From DASUGM01 sp036274055 (GTDB taxonomy: Bacteria > Acidobacteriota > Vicinamibacteria > Vicinamibacterales > SCN-69-37), in assembly GCA_036274055.1 (NCBI GenBank), contig DASUGM010000106.1, positions 1-19,928 on the forward strand: a DNA stretch of 19,928 bases, written 5' to 3'. Within the stretch, counting starts at the first letter, position 1. Each line of letters opens with the position of its first letter. This document shows positions 14,461 to 19,928 of the stretch, one piece after another. Both the position numbers and the translations under genes were made by a program. The notes under the pieces are model-generated. The model searched no databases. It was not told where the DNA came from and saw only the letters and a program-made list of their open reading frames with translations.

Positions 14461-15329
14461 AGTCCGGTCCTTCCCTGAGAACGATCCTGTCCTGATTCCT
14501 TGCGCTGGGCGTCGTCGGGCAAGAGCAGCCGCAGATCGAGCGGGCCGGCGTCATCGAGGATGTCTGACAAGCCTTGCGCGATCTGGGCGGACGAGCAGCC
14601 GGCGGCCGCCAGTCTGGTTTCCACCGCACTTCGCAGTGCGGCACGTGTTTTCGCGAGCTGGCGCGAGACGGTCGCCTCGTGCTCGCCGGTCAGCCGTCCG
14701 GTCTGTGCGAGCGTCAGTTCCTGGGCGTAGTAGGCCGAGAGCCTGAGTCGATCCCGAGGCGCCAGCGCGTCGAGCGCCGCGGCGAGCGCGCCACGCACGG
14801 CCGCGAGCAGACGCGCGCGATCCGGATCGATCCGCGCCGGTGCCGCCGCCATCGCCGCCGGAGTGTCATCGCCGGGCAAGGGATCGTGGCGCGAGCCAGC
14901 GCGAAGGCGATCGACGTGGCGCTGCGCCAGCACCGCCCGCAGCCACGTCGCCAGCGTGCTCCGCCCGTGGAAGTAGCGAAACAGCGAAGTCCGTTCGGCA
15001 CCGGCAGTTTTGAGGCCGAAGAGATCCGCGTAGATCGCGTCGGCGAGATCGCGTGCGCCGCCGCTCGGGTCGAGAGCGTCGGCGGCGCGGTAGAGCGGCG
15101 ATCGCATCTCGCGGACGAAGTGTTCCCAGGCCGGATCGTGCCCGTCCTCGCAGGCGCAGGCGAGCGCGAGGTCGGCCAGATGCAGCGACGAGAGATGGCG
15201 CTCGAGGTCGCTGGCGGTGGCAGTGCGACCGGCAAAGGCACGGGCGGCACTGCGCTGCAGTGCGCTGCCGAATCGATCGACGGACACGTGCCACCGCGCC
15301 GCGTCGGCTTGCCGATGCAAGCGGCGCAC
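14457..15329 (-). CDS. Sigma-70 family (ECF-like) RNA polymerase sigma factor
   Basis: The 290-residue product is a predicted sigma factor controlled by the anti-sigma factor encoded next. Region 2 is about 66-143 (PAWEHFVREMRSPLYRAAD ... SLFRYFHGRSTLATWLRAVL, then QRHVDRLR). Region 4 is about 186-235 (LDALAPRDRLRLSAYYAQ, then the helix-turn-helix TGRLTGEHEATVSRQLAKTR). An N-terminal extension of about 60 residues (LHRQADAARWHVSVDRFGSA) precedes region 2, making it longer than typical ECF factors of about 180-200. The only normal start in the open frame is GTG 15329, which lacks a Shine-Dalgarno sequence. The frame stays open to a stop near 15396, so a non-standard start upstream is possible. 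The ATGA overlap with the anti-sigma gene indicates coupled translation at fixed stoichiometry. Confidence 0.85.
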   Translation of the reverse strand: MRRLHRQADAARWHVSVDRFGSALQRSAARAFAGRTATASDLERHLSSLHLADLALACACEDGHDPAWEHFVREMRSPLYRAADALDPSGGARDLADAIYADLFGLKTAGAERTSLFRYFHGRSTLATWLRAVLAQRHVDRLRAGSRHDPLPGDDTPAAMAAAPARIDPDRARLLAAVRGALAAALDALAPRDRLRLSAYYAQELTLAQTGRLTGEHEATVSRQLAKTRAALRSAVETRLAAAGCSSAQIAQGLSDILDDAGPLDLRLLLPDDAQRKESGQDRSQGRTGL

Positions 15330-15403
15330 GAGGGCGGTGTCGATGGCCGGCGCCGCCTGACTGATCGCTGCCGAGTCGCGAATGTTCTCATTCTAACGAT
15401 GTC

Positions 15404-15574
15404 GGTACGCGGGTACGTCAGGGACGCGGGGACTTGGACGGTACGCGGGTACGCGGGTACGTCAGGGACGCGGGGACGTCGAACCTGCTTCGCCGGCCAA
15501 CTTCTCTCATTCAGTGCGTCAGCTCACGGGCTCCAAGTCCCCGCGTCCCTGACGTACCCGCGTACCCGCGTACC
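15404..15574. repeat. Word-repeat array with a perfect 38-bp inverted repeat plus an extra direct copy
   Basis: Copy 1 (15404-15433, 30 bases) and copy 2 (15440-15477, 38 bases) are in direct orientation. Copy 3 (15537-15574) is the exact reverse complement of copy 2. Copies 2 and 3 differ from copy 1 by one extra 8-base unit (GTACGCGG). Copy 3 is flanked by TCCAA, which matches the TTGGA that follows copy 1 rather than anything beside copy 2. A 59-base unique segment (15478-15536) forms the loop. The array starts three bases after the TetR stop codon (minus strand) and fills most of the 248-base gap to the sigma-factor gene. Confidence 0.92.
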
Positions 15575-15577
15575 TTG

Positions 15578-16195
15578 TCAGCCGGCGGACGCGGTGGTGG
15601 CCCGCCGCGACCGCCGGATATAGGGGTCGAGCACGGTCTGGAGATCGCGGCGCACCCGCGCGGCCATTGGACCTTCGCGCCGGATCGCCCAGTCGAGAAT
15701 CGATCCGTTCAGCGTCGCGTGCAGGGCGTGGGCAAGCCGCGCGGTGTCGCATTTCCGCAGTTCCCGCGCCTGGACGGCGTCGTCGAGCAACGCGCGGATG
15801 CCGGCTTCGAAGTGGCGGGCGCCGGCGCTGGCGTGGGCGCGAAACCCGGCGTCGTTCAGATCGAGTTGAAAGAACGCGAGCGTATGGGTGACCGCGTCGG
15901 CCGACGCGCCCAGGATCGTCATGCAGTCGGCGAGGCCGAGCAGGGCCGCCAGCGGCGAGCGATGCGCGCGGCGGACGCCTTCGAAGATGTAGGTGTGGCC
16001 TGCGGCGGCGTCCGCGGCGGCGGCGAGCAGCAGCGCGCGCTTCGAGCCGAAGCGCTGGACGACGGCGGCCGCGGTCAGGCCGGCGTCACGGGCGACGTCG
16101 GCCAGGGTGACGCGCGCCGGGCCGATTCGGGCGATCGCGCGAAAGGCGGCCATCAGGATCTCGGCGTCGCTGGCCTGGCGGGGGCGCGGACTCAT
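15578..16195 (-). CDS. TetR-family transcriptional repressor
   Basis: The predicted 205-residue DNA-binding dimer has the TetR helix-turn-helix at about 22-58 (VTLADVARDAGLTAAAVVQR, then FGSKRALLLAA). A variable C-terminal ligand and dimerisation domain (about 65-190) follows, consistent with the family length of around 200. I chose ATG 16195 over ATG 16228. The upstream stretch would run through an operator dyad and adds MILNDGLQSTP, which is not TetR-like. ATG 16195 has no Shine-Dalgarno sequence. A -10-like TACAAT at 16209-16204 would start transcription almost at the ATG, so the mRNA may be leaderless. The gene diverges from the RibD-like gene, whose promoter carries a second copy of the operator, so it probably represses both. 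Alternative longer start 16228 is not excluded. Confidence 0.9.
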   Translation of the reverse strand: MSPRPRQASDAEILMAAFRAIARIGPARVTLADVARDAGLTAAAVVQRFGSKRALLLAAAADAAAGHTYIFEGVRRAHRSPLAALLGLADCMTILGASADAVTHTLAFFQLDLNDAGFRAHASAGARHFEAGIRALLDDAVQARELRKCDTARLAHALHATLNGSILDWAIRREGPMAARVRRDLQTVLDPYIRRSRRATTASAG

Positions 16196-16203
16196 CGGGG
16201 TTG

Positions 16204-16259
16204 ATTGTAAACCGTCGTTTAGAATCATGTTGATTTCTAAACGTCCGTTAATTTATTAT
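16204..16259. promoter_or_regulatory. Divergent promoters with two TetR-type operators 30 bp apart
   Basis: Operator 1 at 16208-16221 is TAAAC-CGTC-GTTTA, a perfect 5-bp dyad. Operator 2 at 16238-16251 is TAAAC-GTCC-GTTAA, with one mismatch. Their spacing is exactly 30 bp, about three helical turns. On the plus strand TTGATT (16230-16235), an 18-base spacer and TATTAT (16254-16259) form a promoter, with operator 2 between the boxes. On the minus strand TCAACA (16233-16228), 18 bases and TACAAT (16209-16204) form the opposing promoter, overlapped by operator 1. A further perfect 9-bp inverted repeat, CGTTTAGAA/TTCTAAACG, links them (16216-16224 and 16235-16243). Confidence 0.65.
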
Positions 16260-16278
16260 CCGGCGCGGAGGGATTCTC

Positions 16279-16812
16279 ATGACCGCGAGCACCCGCCGGT
16301 TGCGCTATCAGGTCGCCGCCAGCCTCGACGGCTACATCGCCGGCTCCAACGGCGAAGCCGATTGGATCGTCATGGATCCGGAACTCGACTTCACCGCGCT
16401 GTTCGCGCAGTTCGACACCGTCGTCATCGGCCGCCGCACCTTCGAGGCGATGGGCGGGACGGGCGGCGGCGGTGGCATGGGGATGGCGACGTATCTCGTT
16501 TCGCGCACGTTCGATCGGAAGCCGCCGAAGGGCGTCACCGTGATCCGCGATCGTGTCGCCGAGACAATCGCCGAGCTGAAGGCCAGGCCGGGGAAGGACA
16601 TCTGGCTGTTCGGCGGCGGTGACTTGTTCCGCAGCCTCGCCGAGCTTGGACTCGTCGACTCCATCGAGGTCGCGCTGATGCCCGTGCTCCTCGGCGGCGG
16701 CATCCCGCTCAGGCCGTCACCAGCGCCGCGTGTGACGATGACACTCACGGCTCACCGCGTCTATCCGACTACCGGCACCGTGATGCTCGAGTACTCGCTG
16801 CGACCGAAATAG
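16279..16812 (+). CDS. Dihydrofolate reductase family protein (RibD C-terminal-like)
   Basis: The 177-residue product belongs to the NAD(P)H-binding DHFR/RibD C-terminal superfamily. It shows RYQVAASLDGYIAGSNGEAD at 9-28, VVIGRRTFEAMGG near 48-60, TYLVSRTF, and the nucleotide-binding DIWLFGGGDLFRSLAELGL near 107-125. The ending EVALMPVLLGGGIPL is typical. The natural substrate of these stand-alone proteins is mostly unknown, and true dihydrofolate reductase activity is not implied. GGAGGG at 16267-16272 lies six bases before the ATG. The gene sits under a promoter overlapped by TetR-type operators and diverges from the TetR gene, so it is probably an inducible reductase responding to a small molecule. 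It is followed by a short hairpin and a bidirectional terminator. Confidence 0.92.
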   Translation: MTASTRRLRYQVAASLDGYIAGSNGEADWIVMDPELDFTALFAQFDTVVIGRRTFEAMGGTGGGGGMGMATYLVSRTFDRKPPKGVTVIRDRVAETIAELKARPGKDIWLFGGGDLFRSLAELGLVDSIEVALMPVLLGGGIPLRPSPAPRVTMTLTAHRVYPTTGTVMLEYSLRPK

Positions 16813-16830
16813 GGCGCCAATGGCGGCGCC
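16813..16830. repeat. Short GGCGCC hairpin directly after the RibD-like stop codon
   Basis: GGCGCC (16813-16818) and GGCGCC (16825-16830) can pair around AATGGC. The hairpin starts at the base after the TAG, matching the position of the larger inverted repeats in this window, and is followed four bases later by a U-tract terminator. Confidence 0.5.
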
Positions 16831-16834
16831 GCGG

Positions 16835-16857
16835 AAAAAGCCACCCGACGGCTTTTT
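16835..16857. terminator. Bidirectional intrinsic terminator
   Basis: AAAAAGCC (16835-16842) and GGCTTTTT (16850-16857) pair perfectly around ACCCGAC. Each strand ends the stem with a T-run, so it can stop transcription from the RibD-like gene (plus) and from the convergent membrane-protein pair (minus, stop codon at 16870). Confidence 0.85.
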
Positions 16858-16869
16858 GGGGGCCGGGCC

Positions 16870-18099
16870 TCAGCGGACGATGATTTCGATGCGATCGATG
16901 GCCGCGGCGAGGTCACGCTGATCGCCGCTGGCGGACACGGCGGACGGGCGAACGGCGTGATCGAATGTCAGCAGCAGTCTGGTGGCGCGCTGGCCGCTGC
17001 GGCCGAGATCGATCTCGCGCTCGATCCAGACCCACTCATCGGCCAGGACCTCCGCCGTACCGGCGTGAACACCAACGTTCAGCGCCACGGTCTGGGCCGG
17101 CATCGAGGCCGCAGTCGCGGGGCGAAGACGCACGCGGATGACGACCCGGCCAGCGGGGAGAGGCGGCAGAAAGACTTCTGTCACCCGATTTGCCCAGCGG
17201 TAGCTCGTCTCGCCCTCACGTTCAGGCCCGTGCCAGCCCTCGCCGACCCAGGCGACGTCGCCGGCGCCACCGATATCGACGACGATCGGATGCGCGGCAT
17301 CGAGATGCGAAAGGCCCTGCCGATCGAATCGTGACGCCGGCAATCCCGTCGTCGCGCGGAAGAGCAGCGTCGCCGGGAACGAGAGCGGGTGACCGATCCA
17401 GTCGTGCATCAATCGCACCTGTGCGGCGCCGACGTCTGCAAACGCCACCGGCTCGCCGGGGCGGAATCCTCCGCGTTGCGCGACGACGACGAGCGTGACG
17501 TTGAACAGGAGCAGCGGCGTCAGGAGCGCCGCCGTCGCCCAGGCCGGCCGTCGGCCGGCGACATCACGCAGTCGCGCCGTCAGTAGACCCAGACCGACGC
17601 CGGCGATTGGCAGGGCCGCGGCAAACAGGCGCACCGACTCCTGCCAGGTGAACGACGGCGCGAACGCGGCCGACGCCGTGATGACGAGCGCGAGGAGGCC
17701 GAGGGCGGTGCGCCGATCGAGCAACGCCCCGGCGAAGCCGAGCCAGAGCACCGCCGATGTCGCGGCGATGCCGTGCTGGCTGCAGAAGAGGACGTCGATG
17801 ATCTTCGATCCGCTCGGCCAACCGGCGCCCGCCACGAGCGGCCCGAGCGACGGCAGGATCAACCACACCCACGCAAAACGTCGTCCGGAATCCGTCAGTG
17901 CCAGCCCGCGTTCGACCGCGATCGCGGCAAGCGCGAAGATGGCGGCATCGATTGCGGGGAGCGGGAATGTCACCAGCTGTCCAAGCAGCAGCGCGACCGA
18001 GGCCAGCGTTGCCGCGTTCTGTCCGGCAATGCGATTCGCGGCGCGATGGGTCAAGGCGAGTCCCACCGCCGCCAGCAGCCACGCCAACGCCGAGGTCAT
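16870..18099 (-). CDS. Membrane protein paralogous to the C-terminal two thirds of the upstream GT-C-like protein
   Basis: The 409-residue product begins at ATG 18099, which overlaps the upstream TGA as ATGA. The frame stays open far upstream, but that part is antisense-like Arg-rich sequence within the neighbouring gene. It has about eight hydrophobic segments over residues 1-210, then a soluble strand-rich C-terminal domain. It aligns by eye with the upstream protein: IDVLFCSQHGI (101-111) with ADVLWSSRNGL, HDWIGHPLSFPATLLF (232-247) with HARFGYPFSMPANLWF, and VDIGGAGDVAWVGEGW (274-289) with QIDFGGARDAVFAGNGL. About 190 N-terminal residues of the relative, including its SDG motif, are missing. 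It is therefore unlikely to be a complete GT-C enzyme; a partner or accessory role for the upstream protein is inferred. A terminator follows 12 bases after its stop codon. Confidence 0.8.
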   Translation of the reverse strand: MTSALAWLLAAVGLALTHRAANRIAGQNAATLASVALLLGQLVTFPLPAIDAAIFALAAIAVERGLALTDSGRRFAWVWLILPSLGPLVAGAGWPSGSKIIDVLFCSQHGIAATSAVLWLGFAGALLDRRTALGLLALVITASAAFAPSFTWQESVRLFAAALPIAGVGLGLLTARLRDVAGRRPAWATAALLTPLLLFNVTLVVVAQRGGFRPGEPVAFADVGAAQVRLMHDWIGHPLSFPATLLFRATTGLPASRFDRQGLSHLDAAHPIVVDIGGAGDVAWVGEGWHGPEREGETSYRWANRVTEVFLPPLPAGRVVIRVRLRPATAASMPAQTVALNVGVHAGTAEVLADEWVWIEREIDLGRSGQRATRLLLTFDHAVRPSAVSASGDQRDLAAAIDRIEIIVR

Positions 18100-19928
18100 T
18101 GGCGGTCCAGGCGATCGACGCGCAGCAGATCGAGATCGAATGCCGGTTCGCCGTTGCTCCCGCGTGCGGCGGTCAGCACGACGCGATTCACCGTCACGTG
18201 CATCAGCCCCGCGGGTACCTCGCAGGCGAACGTCTGCCAGGCGCTTCCGAGCGTGAAGTCGCCGCACCCCGCGCCGTTGACGGCGACTGCGACCCGCTGC
18301 GGCGGCGCGCCATCGATCTCGCGCGCTCGCAGCCGCACCATCAGCTTGAACGGCGCGGTCCGGCCGATCGGAAACAGGATCTCGGCGACGCGACCCGCCG
18401 GACGATAGGACACGGAGCCGTCGACGGCGGCGGGGAACAACCCGTTGCCGGCGAACACGGCGTCGCGCGCGCCGCCGAAATCGATTTGGCCGACCGCCGT
18501 GACCGGGTCGTTGAAGAAGCGGTTCGGCGCGAGGAGATCGTACGCCGCCGGCGACGTCCGATTCCGCCACGCGAACCACAAATTGGCGGGCATCGAGAAT
18601 GGATAGCCGAAGCGCGCGTGCAGACCGCGCCACTGTGCGCCGGCCACCGTTCCAAAGTCGTTTTGCGTCGTCGTCTCGAATGCGCCACCGCGCACTGCCG
18701 ACGCCAGCGACGCATTCCAGATGACCGCGGCCGCAAGCAGAACCGCGGCGGGCATGAACGGCCGCGACGCGACGAGACGACGGCCGACATCGATCGCCAT
18801 CGCCACGCCGACTGCCAGCAGCGGCACCGCACCGTCGAAACGCCGGCCGCCGAACGCGGCGCTGCTCCACCAGTCCTGAATCATCGAATTGAAGAGCACC
18901 ATCAGCGCGCACGACAGCGCGAACGCGAGGCCGACGACGCGATGGCGACGCGCGAGGATGGCGAAGCCGAGCGCGCCGACGATCAAGATCGGCGAGGTAG
19001 AGAACAGGCCGTTGCGCGACGACCACAGCACGTCGGCCCAATGCGGATCGTTGAAACGGATCTCGGGGCCGATTGGCGAGACCGCGACGTAGGTGCCGTA
19101 GATGGCCTTCCACGCCAACAGTTGCGGCAGGAATCCGACGAGAAACGCGGCGCTGCCGACGGCCGCGTTGCCGGCCAGCCGGCGCAGCGCGCTGACGTCG
19201 CGGATGCGTCCTGCGCGCCAGGCGAGCGCGCCGGCTTCGAACAGCGGCAGCAGTCCGTAAATCGCGCTCTGCCAGCGGATGTCGGCCATCAGGCCGCCGA
19301 GCACGCCGAGCGCCATCCATTGCCAGGTCGTCCGGCGCCACAGCGTCGCCGCCCACAGCCAGGCGAATCCGGCGATCGACGCCATCGCCGGGGCGTGCGT
19401 CATCGACGGCTCGCAGACGATGTACCAGAGCATGAACGAGCCGCCGATCGCGAGCCCGGTTGCGGCGACGGCGATGCGACTTGCCGAGAACAGCCGGCAC
19501 AGCCGCCAGGTGAAATACCCGCCGAGCAGGCCGTAGAACAGTCCGGCGATGCAGACCGACTGGCGATAGGGATACGAGGTGCCGTCGGCGGCAACGTTGG
19601 GCCGCGTTTTCGACAACGGCAGCGCGACCAGGTGCGCGGCGCCAAAGAACGGCGACCAGACGATGGCCGGTCCGATCGTCCACGCGGACTGCGCATGTCC
19701 CGTTGGCGTCAGCGTGAAGAGGTGGCGCTTGTCGCCGAGGCCGATCAGCTCGTAGTCGTTGAGAAAGTTGACGTCGCGATCGAACACGATCGAACGGAGA
19801 TACGCGAAGTAGTAGAAGCCGTCGCTCTGCAGGCGCGCGCCGGCGAGACGCTGCGCGTAGAGACCGGCGACGAAGAGCGCCGCGAAGATCGTGAACACGC
19901 GCAGCCGGGAGCCGCGGACGAGCAGGAG
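18096..19928 (-). CDS. GT-C-like polytopic membrane glycosyltransferase (5' end may lie outside window)
   Basis: This is a probable polyprenyl-phosphate-sugar-dependent glycosyltransferase of the inner membrane. From GTG 19898 it has 600 residues; the frame stays open to the right edge (ten more codons), so the true start may be upstream. Helix 1 (about 1-20) is followed by the acidic loop GARLQSDGFYYFAYLRSIVF (20-39), with Asp26 where GT-C enzymes place a catalytic acidic residue, and then DRDVNFLNDYE. About ten further helices run to about residue 405, with LWSSRNGLFSTSP near 291-303 and DWWSSAAFGGRRF near 342-354, both typical of this family. The C-terminal 180 residues are a strand-rich soluble domain (QIDFGGARDAVFAGNGLFP ... 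FKLMVRLRAREIDG). The next gene overlaps by four bases and repeats the C-terminal architecture. Donor and acceptor are unknown. Confidence 0.82.
   Translation of the reverse strand, partial: LLLVRGSRLRVFTIFAALFVAGLYAQRLAGARLQSDGFYYFAYLRSIVFDRDVNFLNDYELIGLGDKRHLFTLTPTGHAQSAWTIGPAIVWSPFFGAAHLVALPLSKTRPNVAADGTSYPYRQSVCIAGLFYGLLGGYFTWRLCRLFSASRIAVAATGLAIGGSFMLWYIVCEPSMTHAPAMASIAGFAWLWAATLWRRTTWQWMALGVLGGLMADIRWQSAIYGLLPLFEAGALAWRAGRIRDVSALRRLAGNAAVGSAAFLVGFLPQLLAWKAIYGTYVAVSPIGPEIRFNDPHWADVLWSSRNGLFSTSPILIVGALGFAILARRHRVVGLAFALSCALMVLFNSMIQDWWSSAAFGGRRFDGAVPLLAVGVAMAIDVGRRLVASRPFMPAAVLLAAAVIWNASLASAVRGGAFETTTQNDFGTVAGAQWRGLHARFGYPFSMPANLWFAWRNRTSPAAYDLLAPNRFFNDPVTAVGQIDFGGARDAVFAGNGLFPAAVDGSVSYRPAGRVAEILFPIGRTAPFKLMVRLRAREIDGAPPQRVAVAVNGAGCGDFTLGSAWQTFACEVPAGLMHVTVNRVVLTAARGSNGEPAFDLDLLRVDRLDRQ

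Noticed and set aside
15404..15574. Possible CRISPR array
   Set aside because: There are only three copies, one inverted, with unequal spacers (6 and 59 bases), and no cas genes are nearby.
16870..19683. A single 937-residue minus-strand open frame
   Set aside because: Only the part from ATG 18099 is protein-like. The first 528 codons are an Arg-rich out-of-frame reading of the GT-C-like gene, and the ATGA overlap at 18096-18099 marks the true start.

Overview
The window is uniformly high-GC bacterial DNA with no RNA genes, phage or insertion-sequence genes that I can see. A soil Acidobacteriota member, possibly a Vicinamibacteria-like lineage, is the best guess. The guess rests on a TonB-dependent receptor with an N-terminal carboxypeptidase-regulatory-like domain, a large 'orphan' MacB/FtsX-type permease without its ATPase (the ADOP family, expanded in Acidobacteriota), and a sulfatase-TPR fusion. 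This is inference from gene content; no marker gene confirms it.

Layout. At the left edge a partial secreted protein (1-563, minus) diverges from a cyclophilin-type peptidylprolyl isomerase (651-1295, plus). Next come a sulfatase-like lipoprotein with TPR repeats (1308-3407, plus) and, convergent with it, a TonB-dependent receptor (3491-6424, minus). A two-gene minus-strand operon of unrecognised exported proteins (8458 down to 6635) has a good sigma-70 type promoter at 8500-8528. The minus strand then carries, in transcription order from the right: a sigma-70 family factor (15329-14457) and its membrane anti-sigma factor with a C-terminal YCF48-like domain (14460-13543); a DUF4139 protein (13447-11975); YajQ (11876-11376) overlapping an eIF1/SUI1-like factor (11383-10970); and the ADOP permease (10907-8556).

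On the right, a TetR-type repressor (16195-15578, minus) diverges from a dihydrofolate-reductase/RibD-like protein (16279-16812, plus). Two matching 14-bp operator dyads lie in the shared promoter region exactly 30 bp apart. The last block is a translationally coupled pair of membrane proteins on the minus strand: a GT-C-like glycosyltransferase (19928 or beyond to 18096) and a shorter paralogue matching only its C-terminal two thirds (18099-16870). A bidirectional U-tract terminator at 16835-16857 separates the two blocks.

The most unusual signal is in the gaps between genes. Five short spacers are largely filled by long inverted repeats (1301-1411, 3407-3473, 10919-10968, 11892-11975, 15404-15574). 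Each begins within 0-5 bases of an upstream stop codon. Four are built from reiterated short words and every spacer uses a different word; the fifth is a perfect 24-bp-arm palindrome. A small sixth hairpin (16813-16830) also starts directly after a stop codon. They may be 3'-end or termination structures, or the product of local inverted duplication. One of them appears to supply the start region of the sulfatase gene.

No stretch above 300 bases lacks a gene. The longest gaps are 15330-15577 (mostly the repeat array) and 6425-6634 (a ribosome binding site, a possible -10 box and one hairpin).
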